NCBI RefSeq assembly: GCF_030317105.1
Contig: NZ_JASZYG010000006.1
Coordinates: 248,001-312,000, forward strand
DNA: 64,000 nucleotides
Source: Variovorax brevis
GTDB taxonomy: Bacteria > Pseudomonadota > Gammaproteobacteria > Burkholderiales > Burkholderiaceae_C
Reading direction: 5' to 3'
Below are positions 15,946 to 24,138 of this stretch, in pieces. The position numbers and the translations under genes are program-made. How positions within the stretch are numbered: position 1 is the stretch's first letter; each line of letters begins with the position of its first letter. The notes beneath the pieces were generated by a model. That model did no database searches and was not told the origin of the DNA. It saw only the letters and a program-made list of their open reading frames with translations.

Positions 15946-16854
15946 TCAGTCCCCGAACATCTTCTGCTTGAGTTCGCGGCGCTGTTGCGCTTCGAGCGAG
16001 AGCGTCGCCGTGGGGCGGGCCAGCAGGCGACCGACGCCGATGGGCTCGCCGGTTTCGTCGCAGTAGCCGTAGTCGCCGGCGTCGATGCGCTGGATCGACT
16101 GCTCGATCTTTTTCAGCAGCTTGCGCTCGCGGTCACGGGTGCGCAGTTCGAGGGCGTGTTCTTCCTCGATGGTGGCGCGGTCGGCCGGGTCGGGCACGAC
16201 CACGGTGTCTTCGCGCAGGTGCTCGGTGGTTTCGCCGGCGTTGTCGAGAATGCCCTGCTTCAGCGCCATCAGCTTGAGCCGGAAGAACGCCATCTGCTTG
16301 TCGTTCATGTATTCCGACTCGGGCATGGCGATGACTTCGTCGTCGGTGAGCTGTTCGGCCGACTTGGTCTTCCAGTTGTTGGCGAGCTTGGGATCTTTCT
16401 TGATCGCGACGGGCGGTGGGGGGACGAGAACGGTAGACATGATCTTCGTAAAACTGGACTTGGCGGCCGTGGAGGCCACCGTTTGGGGCATGGAAGGAAC
16501 TGTCAGCGATGACAAGCGCGATGAAACGCGTCCGCTGCGCGCCGGCATGGCCGAAACGTGCGCTGGCGCAGCAGGCGCTGCGACTTTCACCGGAACGGCG
16601 GGTGACGCCACCGGTGCGGCTACCGTGGTGGCCTTCTTGGCGGCCACGGGCGCCGGTGCCTCAGCCTTCTTCGCTGCGGGATGCACAGCGGCGGCGGCCT
16701 TGGCAGGCGCTTCGGAACTGGCGGGGCTGTGCGTCGCCGCAACCTTCTTCGCAGCGGGCGCAGCCTGCTTGGCGGCCGGTGTCTTCTTGACGTCCGGCTT
16801 GGTAGCAGGCTTGGCCTTGGCGACGGGTTTGTTCACGGTGACGGGCTCCTTCAT
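15946..16854 (-). CDS. dksA: DksA-family RNA polymerase-binding regulator with long basic extension
   Basis: DksA enters the secondary channel of RNA polymerase and, with ppGpp, adjusts promoter activity in the stringent response. Residues about 150-302 match the family: KLANNWKTKSAEQLTDDE, a long coiled coil with the tip motif DPADRA (about 222-227), and DAGDYGYCDETGEPIGVGRL. Only one of the four zinc-finger cysteines remains (residue 265); the others read T, S and A. The first about 140 residues are an Ala/Lys/Pro-rich extension resembling histone H1 tails. The ATG at 16854 gives 302 residues against about 150 usually; an internal ATG at 16440 would give 164 residues and is a real alternative. 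Downstream is the STAS gene after 37 bases. Confidence 0.88.
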   Translation of the reverse strand: MKEPVTVNKPVAKAKPATKPDVKKTPAAKQAAPAAKKVAATHSPASSEAPAKAAAAVHPAAKKAEAPAPVAAKKATTVAAPVASPAVPVKVAAPAAPAHVSAMPARSGRVSSRLSSLTVPSMPQTVASTAAKSSFTKIMSTVLVPPPPVAIKKDPKLANNWKTKSAEQLTDDEVIAMPESEYMNDKQMAFFRLKLMALKQGILDNAGETTEHLREDTVVVPDPADRATIEEEHALELRTRDRERKLLKKIEQSIQRIDAGDYGYCDETGEPIGVGRLLARPTATLSLEAQQRRELKQKMFGD

Positions 16855-17109
16855 TGAATATGACGCGCTTCCACTGGTTGTTTTCACCCGTGGTTTCCAC
16901 AATACCTCGCAGTATTTGCAGACCCCACGTTTATAGGGTGCTCGCCAGTGACAATTCGTGGGGTTATACCCCTGAATTTGAGCCACAAACGCGCTCTCTT
17001 GTATGCTGAAAGTCACACCAAGCCTTCAAAAAGACAAGGCACGACCCTCGAACAGGGGCGCGATTGTATAGAGAAGTAGCGCGCGTGCGCGTCTGACGTC
17101 AGCGCTGTC

Positions 17110-18153
17110 TCAAACCAGGCACTGATCCAGGCCTTGTTCGAGGATTTCCCGGGGCAAATCAATGCCGATGAAGACCATGCGGCTGTTGCGCGTTTCGCCT
17201 TCGGCCCACGCCGGGCCCAGGTCGCTGCCCATTAGCTGGTGCACGCCCTGGAAGATCACCTTGCGCTCGGTGCCCTTCATGTTCAGCACGCCCTTGTAGC
17301 GCAGCATGCGCGGGCCGTAGATGTTGACGATGGCGCCCAGGAAGTCTTCCAGCCGCGCCGGGTCGAAGGGGCGGTCGGCCCGGTAGACGAAGCTCTTGAC
17401 GTCGTCGTCGTGGTGATGGTGGTGGCCATGGCCTTCGTGGGCGTGCGACGGGTGGTCGCAGTTCTCGCCGTGCTCATGGTCGTGGTCGTGCTCGTCTTCC
17501 TTGAGGAAGTCGGGGTCGATGTCCAGCTTGGCGTTCAGGTTGAAGCCGCGCAGGTCGAAAACGTCCTTGAGCGGCACTTCGCCGAAATGCACCTTCTGCT
17601 GCGGCGCACGCGGGTTCATGTGCTTGAGGCGGTGGATCAGGGCATCCGTCTCTTCCGCGGCGACAAGGTCGCTCTTGCTGATGAAGATCTGGTCGGCAAA
17701 GCCCACCTGGCGGCGCGCTTCCTGGCGGTCGTTGAGTTGCTGGGGCGCGTGCTTGGCGTCCACCAGCGTCAGGATGGAGTCGAGCAGGTAGCTTTCGGCG
17801 ATCTCGTCGTCCATGAAGAAGGTCTGGGCGACGGGGCCGGGGTCGGCCAGGCCGGTCGTTTCGATGATCACGCGGTCGAAGTCGAGCAGGCCCTTGCGCT
17901 TCTTGGCGGCCAGCAGTTGCAGGGCTTCGCGCAGGTCTTCGCGGATGGTGCAGCAGATGCAGCCGTTGCTCATCTGGACGATCTGCTCCTTGGACTCCGT
18001 CACGAGGATGTCGCTGTCGATGTTCTCTTCACCGAACTCGTTTTCGATCACGGCGATCTTCTGGCCGTGGGCCTCGCTGAGCACGCGCTTGAGCAGCGTG
18101 GTCTTGCCCGAGCCGAGGAAGCCGGTGAGGATGGTGGCGGGAATAAGGGCCAT
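17110..18153 (-). CDS. COG0523 (CobW/ZigA-type) GTP-dependent metal chaperone
   Basis: Members of this G3E GTPase family deliver zinc or cobalt to target proteins. The 347-residue protein has Walker A TGFLGSGKTTLLKR (about 9-22), the metal-binding CXCC motif in NGCICCTIREDL (about 63-74), a guanine-specificity SKSD, and a histidine-rich stretch at about 235-265 with alternating His, Asp and Glu that probably binds zinc. The ATG at 18153 was chosen because the family begins a few residues before the P-loop. It lies upstream of a DksA-like gene on the same strand; COG0523 proteins and cysteine-poor DksA are both linked to zinc limitation in other bacteria. I found no obvious Zur palindrome upstream. 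Confidence 0.88.
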   Translation of the reverse strand: MALIPATILTGFLGSGKTTLLKRVLSEAHGQKIAVIENEFGEENIDSDILVTESKEQIVQMSNGCICCTIREDLREALQLLAAKKRKGLLDFDRVIIETTGLADPGPVAQTFFMDDEIAESYLLDSILTLVDAKHAPQQLNDRQEARRQVGFADQIFISKSDLVAAEETDALIHRLKHMNPRAPQQKVHFGEVPLKDVFDLRGFNLNAKLDIDPDFLKEDEHDHDHEHGENCDHPSHAHEGHGHHHHHDDDVKSFVYRADRPFDPARLEDFLGAIVNIYGPRMLRYKGVLNMKGTERKVIFQGVHQLMGSDLGPAWAEGETRNSRMVFIGIDLPREILEQGLDQCLV

Positions 18154-18250
18154 GACGTGCTCCGGAAACCGAAAGAAAAAGAATGGATCGGGAAAACCCG
18201 AAAGTTTAGCCAGCGCGCAATGCACGCGCTCAGCCAAGGTTGAGGGTGCC

Positions 18251-19465
18251 TCAGGCGGCCTTGCGCACCACCACCAGCCCCTTGAGGTATTCGCCCTCGG
18301 GGAATTCGATGGTCATCGGATGGTCCGCCGCGGCGCCCAAGCGCTCGCTGATGTAGCCGTCCACCCCCGCATCGATTCCGGCGGAGGCGACGATCTTGTG
18401 GAACAAGTCGGCGCTGATGCCGCCCGAGCAAGAGAAGGTCAGCAGCACGCCGCCCGGCGCCAGCAGCTTGAGCGCCAGGCGGTTGATGTCCTTGTAGGCG
18501 CGAGCGGCACGCTCGGCGTGCGCGATGGTGGGCGCAAACTTCGGTGGATCGAGCACGATGGCGTCGAACACCTGGCCTTCGTCCAGGAAGCGGCGCAGCG
18601 TCGCGTTGACGTCGGCGTCGAGGTAGCGGCAGTCGGCGCCTTCGAAGCCGTTGAGCGCGACATGGGCCTTGGCGCGGTCGAGCGCCGGCAGCGATGAATC
18701 AACCGATGTCAGCTCGGCGTCCTCAAGCGCACCCGCCGCCCGCAGACCCGACAAGGCGGCCACCGTGAAGCCACCCGTGTAGCAAAAGCAGTTGAGCACC
18801 TTGCGGAAGCGCCTGTGCTGCGCCAGTTCGGCAAAGCGCTTGCGGCTGTCGCGCTGGTCCAGATAGAAGCCCGTCTTGTGGCCGGTGGCGACGTCGAGCG
18901 TCAGCTTCCATTCGTGCTCGGTGATCGTCAGCTCGGTCGGGCGGCCTTCGCCGCCGCGCAGCCAGCCGGTGACCGGCTTGAGGCCCTCGCGCTCCCGGCC
19001 GCTGGCGTCCGAGCGCTCATAGAGGTGCGTCAAGCCCGTCGCGGCCAGCAAGGCATCGGCCAGCACGCCCTTCCAGCGTTCGACGCCCGCGCCGCTGAAC
19101 TGGGCGACCAGCGTGTCGCCATAGCGGTCGACGATCAGGCCGGGCAGGCCATCGGCCTCGCCGTGGACCAGGCGCACGCCATCGCTGCGCAAGTCGAACA
19201 GGCCTCGCGCCTGGACGGCCTGCGAAACGCGCGCCTTGAAGAAGGCCGCATCGATGCGCTCGCCCTCCTTGAAGCTCCAGGCACGCGCCCGGATTTTGGA
19301 CTCCGGGCTGAACGCCGCCCACGCGAGGAACTGGCCTTCATGGGACTCGACGCGCACGGTTTCGCCTGCGTCGGCGCCACCCTTGGCGATGGCCGAATCG
19401 AACACCCACGGGTGACGCCGCAGCAGCGAACGTTCCTTGCCGGGCTTGAGACGAAGCGTCTTCAT
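18251..19465 (-). CDS. rlmI: Class I rRNA methyltransferase, RlmI-like (23S rRNA m5C1962)
   Basis: RlmI methylates C5 of C1962 in 23S rRNA. The 404-residue protein has an N-terminal PUA domain (LKPGKERSLLRRHPWVFDSAI, about 5-25), an EEHUD-like middle, and a Rossmann methyltransferase domain with NCFCYTGGFTVAAL (about 225-240), DPPKFAP (about 310-316) and FSCSGGIS. The ATG at 19465 overlaps the xerC stop, so translation is probably coupled. The family also contains enzymes of other specificity, so the exact target is inferred. Confidence 0.85.
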   Translation of the reverse strand: MKTLRLKPGKERSLLRRHPWVFDSAIAKGGADAGETVRVESHEGQFLAWAAFSPESKIRARAWSFKEGERIDAAFFKARVSQAVQARGLFDLRSDGVRLVHGEADGLPGLIVDRYGDTLVAQFSGAGVERWKGVLADALLAATGLTHLYERSDASGREREGLKPVTGWLRGGEGRPTELTITEHEWKLTLDVATGHKTGFYLDQRDSRKRFAELAQHRRFRKVLNCFCYTGGFTVAALSGLRAAGALEDAELTSVDSSLPALDRAKAHVALNGFEGADCRYLDADVNATLRRFLDEGQVFDAIVLDPPKFAPTIAHAERAARAYKDINRLALKLLAPGGVLLTFSCSGGISADLFHKIVASAGIDAGVDGYISERLGAAADHPMTIEFPEGEYLKGLVVVRKAA

Positions 19466-20445
19466 TTTCTGGTTTTCGCTTTCGCGTCGTTGTGAGGGTC
19501 GGGACGCAATTGCGCCCGCGGATGTGCGGCGTCGTAGGCCTTGGCCAGATGCTGGAAGTCCAGCCGCGTGTAGACCTGCGTGGTGGAGATGTTGGCGTGG
19601 CCCAGCAGTTCCTGAACGGCCCGCAAGTCGCTGCTCGATTGGAGCACGTGGCTGGCAAAGGAATGCCGCAGCATGTGCGGATGAACCGGCGCCGCCAGGC
19701 CCGCCTTGAGGCTGCGCTGCCGCAGTTGCCGCCAGATCGCCTGCGCGGTGATGCGCGTGCCCCGGTTGCCGATGAAAAGCGCTGCGGCCGACGGCGCATC
19801 GCGCACCGTGGCGGCGGGCAGCGCCGCGCAGTCGCCGCGCACGGCCAGCCACGCGAGCAAGGCCTCGATGGCCTTCGCGCCCACCGGCACGCTGCGGCGC
19901 TTGTTGCCCTTGCCGAGCACATGGGCCTCGGTGGCGTCCAGGTCCACCCAGCCGCGCGCGTCTTTGCCGGCGTGCACGTCCAAGCCGACGAGTTCGCTCA
20001 CGCGCAGGCCGCAGCCATAGAGCAGCTCGACCATCGCGCGGTCGCGTGCTTCGCACCATGGGTCGGCGTCGACATCGTGCAGTTCGGCCAGCCGGACGGC
20101 GTCATCGACCGCCAGCGCCTTGGGCAAGGGCCGGCCGGCCTTGGGGGCGTGCACGTCCTGCACCGGGTTGGCGCTGACTTTGCCCTGTTGGCCCAGCCAG
20201 CGATAAAAGCTGCGCCAGCACGACAGCACCAGCGCGATGCCGCGCGATTCATGGCCTGCGCCGTGCAATTGCGCCATCCAGCGCCGCACGTGCGCGGGCT
20301 GCGCCGCTTCGAGCGGCAAGCTAAGTTCAGCCGTCTTTTCCGCGAGTGTCCTGAGGTGGATCGAATACAGCTCCACCGTGCGCGCCGCGAGCCGTCGCTC
20401 GACGCGCACGTACTCCAGGTACTTTTCGATCCAGTCAGGGTTCAA
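19462..20445 (-). CDS. xerC: XerC, tyrosine recombinase for chromosome dimer resolution
   Basis: XerC with XerD resolves chromosome dimers at dif during division. The protein has the N-terminal SAM-like core-binding domain (about 1-90) and the catalytic domain with the full tyrosine-recombinase set: Arg in YGCGLRVSEL, Lys in VLGKGNKRR, HMLRHSFASH, LLGHANISTTQ and the nucleophile Tyr in QVYTRL. The TTG at 20445 was chosen because GGAG lies 7 bases upstream and it gives 327 residues, near the family norm; an ATG at 20490 (342 residues) is the alternative. The neighbourhood dapF-DUF484-xerC is the classic one, here with a YdcF-like gene inserted. Confidence 0.92.
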   Translation of the reverse strand: MNPDWIEKYLEYVRVERRLAARTVELYSIHLRTLAEKTAELSLPLEAAQPAHVRRWMAQLHGAGHESRGIALVLSCWRSFYRWLGQQGKVSANPVQDVHAPKAGRPLPKALAVDDAVRLAELHDVDADPWCEARDRAMVELLYGCGLRVSELVGLDVHAGKDARGWVDLDATEAHVLGKGNKRRSVPVGAKAIEALLAWLAVRGDCAALPAATVRDAPSAAALFIGNRGTRITAQAIWRQLRQRSLKAGLAAPVHPHMLRHSFASHVLQSSSDLRAVQELLGHANISTTQVYTRLDFQHLAKAYDAAHPRAQLRPDPHNDAKAKTRK

Positions 20446-21103
20446 GGGGTGGCTCCATCGGGTCGTGCCAGAGGTAACCGGACAAGGCATTGTTGATGAT
20501 GGCCAGCGGCTCGCGCAACACGCCCTTGTAGAAGAGAAAGGGCCGACGCCCGCAGAATTCCGGAGCGGCGGCGTACTGAACCTTGAAAGCACGGTCAAAT
20601 CCACTGGCGCGCGCCAGCCGCTCGATGCGCCAGAGGTGATAGGGGTCCGACACGACGATCACGCGCTTGACGCCCGCCGCGTCCAGCAATGGCCAGGACA
20701 TGGCCAGGTTCTGGCGCGTGGACGAGGACAGCGACTCCTTCATGACCACGCCGGTGTAGCCGGACTGCCGGGCATGGACTTCCATGACCTCCGCCTCGAT
20801 GCGCCCGTCCTCCCAGTCCTCGCCGCCGGACATGACCAGGGCGCTCACCTGTCCGGCACGGGCCAGTTCGACGCCGCGATCGACACGGTTGGTCAGGCAG
20901 GGGTTGGGCTGGCCGCCCAGATAGGCACGGTTGCCAAGGACCAGCGCCGCATCGGCCTGCTGCGTGGGCGGGTGCGCGAGCCGATCGCGTGCATGCCGCC
21001 AGACGATGGTCGCCAGCGTCGCATGCACCGCGCACAACGCCAGCGCGACGGCCAGCCAACGCCAGCGCCATCGCCAGAACGCGGCGAGGCGGCCTGACCT
21101 CAA
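20435..21103 (-). CDS. YdcF/ElyC-family (DUF218) membrane-anchored protein
   Basis: DUF218 proteins such as ElyC, SanA and YdcF affect envelope integrity; their chemistry is not settled. The 222-residue protein has an N-terminal membrane helix (about 14-35) preceded by a Trp/Arg-rich stretch, then the domain motifs ADAALVLGNRAY, ALVMSGGEDWEDGR, ESLSSSTRQNL and VIVVSDPYHLWRIERLA. The TTG at 21103 overlaps the DUF484 stop in a TTGA motif and is the only start that includes the membrane anchor. The gene sits inside the dapF-xerC run and overlaps xerC's start region. Confidence 0.83.
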   Translation of the reverse strand: MRSGRLAAFWRWRWRWLAVALALCAVHATLATIVWRHARDRLAHPPTQQADAALVLGNRAYLGGQPNPCLTNRVDRGVELARAGQVSALVMSGGEDWEDGRIEAEVMEVHARQSGYTGVVMKESLSSSTRQNLAMSWPLLDAAGVKRVIVVSDPYHLWRIERLARASGFDRAFKVQYAAAPEFCGRRPFLFYKGVLREPLAIINNALSGYLWHDPMEPPLEP

Positions 21104-21792
21104 GTGCGCAGCCGCGACAACGCCGCCGATGCCAGATCAGCGATGCGTTCCAGGAAGTCGGTGCCCATTTCGGAATTGAAGCGCTGCGCGTCGGGCGACG
21201 CCAGCACCAGCAGGCCGAAGGCGGGCGCATCGGCCTCCGCACGCAAGGGAATCATGGCCATGGACACGGCCGCGCGCGCATCGCCCAGCCAGTTGGCCGC
21301 CTCGAAGCCCGAATTGAGTCCGCAATACGGCGAGGTGAGCGAAGTGGCCAGCGCCTTGACGTCGTCGCCCACGCCCTGTGCGTAGCCCTCGCCCGCAAAC
21401 GCTTCGTCGACGCCCCACACCTTGATGGCAGCTTGCGGCACCATGAAGATCGCCTGCAAGTCGGCGGCGATTTGCCAGGGCAGGCCGCGCGCGTCGCGCG
21501 TGGTCAGCAGGCCGCGGGTCCAGCGCTGCATGCGGTCGGCGGTCACGACGTTCTCGGTGCCGTGGCGCACCATGTCCATCACGCGATGTTCCAGCGCCTT
21601 GATCTTTTCGCGCAGCATCTCGGCTTGCCGCTCCTGCAGGCTCACGGCGCGCGAGCCGTGCGGGCTGGTGAGTTGCACCTGCGCCAGCAATTGCGCGTGG
21701 CGTTCGAAGAAGTCCGGCGTGTTCGCCAGGTAGTCGGCGATGTCGTCTTCGGTGATCGGATTCATGGCGTCTTTGTTGTGGGATGAATTCAT
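21100..21792 (-). CDS. DUF484 family protein
   Basis: DUF484 proteins are small cytoplasmic proteins with a GAF-like fold, nearly always found between dapF and xerC; their biochemical role is unknown. The 230-residue protein starts with the family's N-terminal helix block (ITEDDIADYLANTPDFFERH), then a coiled-coil segment (SLQERQAEMLREKIKALEHR, about 50-69) and a GAF-like C-terminal half ending LGLLVLAS-like (FGLLVLASPDAQRF). Starts and stops overlap its neighbours on both sides, so it is part of a tight operon. Confidence 0.9.
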   Translation of the reverse strand: MNSSHNKDAMNPITEDDIADYLANTPDFFERHAQLLAQVQLTSPHGSRAVSLQERQAEMLREKIKALEHRVMDMVRHGTENVVTADRMQRWTRGLLTTRDARGLPWQIAADLQAIFMVPQAAIKVWGVDEAFAGEGYAQGVGDDVKALATSLTSPYCGLNSGFEAANWLGDARAAVSMAMIPLRAEADAPAFGLLVLASPDAQRFNSEMGTDFLERIADLASAALSRLRT

Positions 21793-22667
21793 GGGAGCTG
21801 CTCTGGAACCTCGATGTCGCCTTCAAAAACGGTCACGGCCGGGCCGGTCATCAGCACGGGATGGTTGATGCCCTGCCATTCGATGGTCAGGACGCCGCCG
21901 CGCGTTTGCACGTCGACACGGGAATCGAGCAGGCCCAGGCGAATGCCCGCGACCACCGCGGCGCACGCGCCGGTGCCGCACGCCAGCGTTTCGCCGGCGC
22001 CGCGCTCGAACACGCGAAGCCGGATGTTCTGGCGGTCGACCACCTGCATGAAGCCGGCGTTGACCCGCTGCGGAAAGCGCGGGTGGCTTTCGATGAGCGG
22101 GCCCTGCTCGGCGACCGGTGCGGTGTCCACGTTGTCGACGATCTGCACCGCGTGCGGATTGCCCATCGACAGCACAGCCACCGTGATGATGGCGCTGCCG
22201 GCGCGCGTGCCCAGGGCCAGATGCCACTGGAACCAGCCGCCGTTGGCCACCGAACTCAACCCGGCGTCGTCGAACGGCACGCGCTCGATGTCGAAGATGG
22301 GCGCACCCATGTCGACCGTGACGCGGCCATCGGCGCTCATGCGTGGCTCGATGACGCCGGACAGCGTCTGAACGCGCAAGGTGTTCTTGTCGGTCAGGCC
22401 GCGTTCGCGCACGAAGCGCATGAAGCAGCGCGCGCCGTTGCCGCATTGCTCCACTTCGCCGCCGTCGGCGTTGTGAATGACGTACTGGAAATCGATACCC
22501 GCCGCGGGCGAGGGACGCACGTTCAGGATCTGGTCGGCCCCGACGCCGAAGTGGCGGTTGGCCAGGAAGCGGTATTGCCCGGCGCTGAGCCCCAATGAGC
22601 CACGGGTTTCATCGAGCACGACAAAATCATTGCCGGCTCCTTGCATCTTGGTGAAATGGACACGCAT
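21789..22667 (-). CDS. dapF: DapF, diaminopimelate epimerase
   Basis: DapF converts LL- to meso-diaminopimelate, giving both the lysine precursor and the cell-wall building block used by MurE. The 292-residue protein has the two halves of the family with both catalytic cysteines: Cys75 in EQCGNGARC and Cys230 in LACGTGACA. MQGAGNDFVVLD at the N-terminus and MGNPHAV in the middle are also typical. It is the first gene of the dapF-DUF484-ydcF-xerC-rlmI run; its stop overlaps the next start. Confidence 0.97.
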   Translation of the reverse strand: MRVHFTKMQGAGNDFVVLDETRGSLGLSAGQYRFLANRHFGVGADQILNVRPSPAAGIDFQYVIHNADGGEVEQCGNGARCFMRFVRERGLTDKNTLRVQTLSGVIEPRMSADGRVTVDMGAPIFDIERVPFDDAGLSSVANGGWFQWHLALGTRAGSAIITVAVLSMGNPHAVQIVDNVDTAPVAEQGPLIESHPRFPQRVNAGFMQVVDRQNIRLRVFERGAGETLACGTGACAAVVAGIRLGLLDSRVDVQTRGGVLTIEWQGINHPVLMTGPAVTVFEGDIEVPEQLP

Positions 22668-22700
22668 GCGGCGATTATCCGTGTCCCTCGTGCGGCCCGA

Positions 22701-23348
22701 TCAGATGCCCCTTTCCACCATGTCGAGCAAGCGCTGGCCCATCACGTCAGCGGCTTGACGGGGAAGGCCACGCAATGGCCCGTCGATCATGAGCATGGCC
22801 ATTCCGTGCACCGACGACCACGCCAGGAATTCCGCGTTGGGTCGCCGCTCGAGCGGCAGGACGCCGGCTGCAACCAGCTGGTCCAGCGCCGCACCGAGCA
22901 ACTCGAAAGGATTGAGGCCACTGCGCCCGGCGCGCGCCGGATCGGCATTGAGTTCGGCCACGTCCGGCGACGCGAAGCCCATGCGAAACAGGCCTGTTTC
23001 TTCCAGCGCGAATCGCAGGTAGCCGGTGCCAATGGCGCGCAGGCCGTCGCGCGCCCGATCGGCCGCCCGGCGTGAACGGCGAACGCCCGCCAGTTCCTTT
23101 TCCATGGCCTGGGCCACGCCCGACAACGCGTGGGAACGCACCGCTTCCAGCAGCGCCTCGCGGTTGGCGAAGTGCCTGTAGGCCGCGTTGGGCGCCACGC
23201 CCACGCGCCGCGTCGCCTCGCGCAGCACGACGGCTTCAGGCCCGCCTTCGCGTGCGAGTTGCACGCCCGCCTCGAGCAGCGCGCGGCGCAAATCGCCGTG
23301 ACGATAGGTGTCGCGCACAGGCGCGGTCTTGGTGCTCTTGCCCGTCAT
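22701..23348 (-). CDS. TetR-family transcriptional regulator
   Basis: The 215-residue protein has an N-terminal helix-turn-helix (GDLRRALLEAGVQLAREGG to VAPNAAYRHFANREALLEAV, about 18-66) followed by a helical ligand-binding domain of the TetR_C_33 style (about 100-205). The ATG at 23348 was preferred because longer readings run through the palindromes upstream. It is divergent from a VOC-family gene at 23443. Two inverted repeats in the 94-base gap are good candidates for its operators. The ligand is unknown. Confidence 0.86.
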   Translation of the reverse strand: MTGKSTKTAPVRDTYRHGDLRRALLEAGVQLAREGGPEAVVLREATRRVGVAPNAAYRHFANREALLEAVRSHALSGVAQAMEKELAGVRRSRRAADRARDGLRAIGTGYLRFALEETGLFRMGFASPDVAELNADPARAGRSGLNPFELLGAALDQLVAAGVLPLERRPNAEFLAWSSVHGMAMLMIDGPLRGLPRQAADVMGQRLLDMVERGI

Positions 23349-23360
23349 CACCCCTCCATG

Positions 23361-23373
23361 TGGACACTGTCCA
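23361..23373. promoter_or_regulatory. Perfect 13-base palindrome, candidate TetR operator
   Basis: TGGACA-C-TGTCCA is a perfect inverted repeat 13 bases before the tetR start, in the divergent tetR/VOC gap. Its size and location fit self-regulation by a TetR dimer. Confidence 0.5.
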
Positions 23374-23387
23374 TTATCTTTGCTATT

Positions 23388-23410
23388 GTTTGTGGACGGC
23401 GTACACAAAC
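23388..23410. promoter_or_regulatory. Second inverted repeat in the tetR/VOC gap
   Basis: GTTTGTG (23388-23394) and CACAAAC (23404-23410) form a 7-9-7 inverted repeat, 33 bases before the VOC gene start. Together with the palindrome at 23361 it could let one regulator control both divergent genes. Confidence 0.45.
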
Positions 23411-23442
23411 GTCCGTATCAACCCTTCCTGAAAGGACGAACC

Positions 23443-23856
23443 ATGAAAGTTGAGCCCTACATCTTTTTTGACGGCCGCTGCGAAGAGGCGCTGGAGTTCT
23501 ACAAGAAAGTGCTCGGCGCGGAAGTGACCATGCTGATGCGCATCAAGGACAGCCCCGAGCCGATGCCCCCCGGCATGGTGCCGCCCGGCTCGGAAGAAAA
23601 AATCATGCACTGTGGCTTTCGCATCGGCGAGTCGCAACTGATGGGGTCGGACGGCAACTGCAAGGGCCAACCCACGTTCCAGGGCTTTTCGCTGAGCGTG
23701 ACGGTGCCTGACGAAGCCAAATGCAAAGAGGTGTTTACCGCCCTGTCGGACGGCGGACAGGTCCAGATGCCGCTCGCGAAGACCTTCTTTTCGCCCCAGT
23801 TCGGAATGGTCGCCGACAAGTTCGGCGTCGGATGGATGGTCATCGTCGACGCGTGA
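23443..23856 (+). CDS. VOC-family (PhnB/glyoxalase-like) protein
   Basis: The 137-residue protein matches the PhnB-like subgroup of the vicinal oxygen chelate superfamily: it starts MKVEPYIFFDGRCEEALEFY, has a MPPGMVPPGSEEKIMH loop and ends in FGVGWMVIV. These proteins resemble bleomycin-resistance and glyoxalase folds, but most have no proven activity. AAAGGAC just upstream of ATG 23443 is a good ribosome binding site. It is divergent from the tetR gene and probably under its control. Confidence 0.86.
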   Translation: MKVEPYIFFDGRCEEALEFYKKVLGAEVTMLMRIKDSPEPMPPGMVPPGSEEKIMHCGFRIGESQLMGSDGNCKGQPTFQGFSLSVTVPDEAKCKEVFTALSDGGQVQMPLAKTFFSPQFGMVADKFGVGWMVIVDA

Positions 23857-23907
23857 TCGCGCAGAGGAGGCAACCAATTCGGGAAACACCGCGGAACCGG
23901 CTTTGCC

Positions 23908-24138
23908 GGGCCGCTGGTGTTGCCCCCGGTAGGGGGTTGGAGGCCACACGAAGTGGGCAAGCCTGGGGGCGAGCAACAGTTCTCCGGGCCGCTGGTGTTG
24001 CCCCCGGTAGGGGGTTGGAGGCCACACGGAGTGGGCAAGCCTGGGGGCGAGCAACAGTTCTCGGGCCGCTGGTGTTGCCCCCGGTAGGGGGCTGGAGGAG
24101 TGACACGAAGTGCACGGAGCCTGGGGGCGAGCAACAGC
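23908..24138. repeat. Three tandem GC-rich repeat units (period 77-78)
   Basis: A unit of about 75 bases occurs three times from 23908, 23986 and 24063. Each begins GGGCCGCTGGTGTTGCCCCC, carries a C-run/G-run hairpin (CCCCCGGTAGGGGG), then ACACGAAGTG-like bases and CTGGGGGCGAGCAACAG. The first two copies are nearly identical; the third is changed in the middle. The 400-base stretch from 23857 to 24256 holds these repeats and no gene that I can support; open frames across it read repeat-derived peptide. Confidence 0.85.

Noticed and set aside
18154..18250. Possible Zur palindrome upstream of the COG0523 gene
   Set aside because: I looked for a GATATGTTATA-type inverted repeat and found none; the gap is ordinary and has only a short A-rich stretch.
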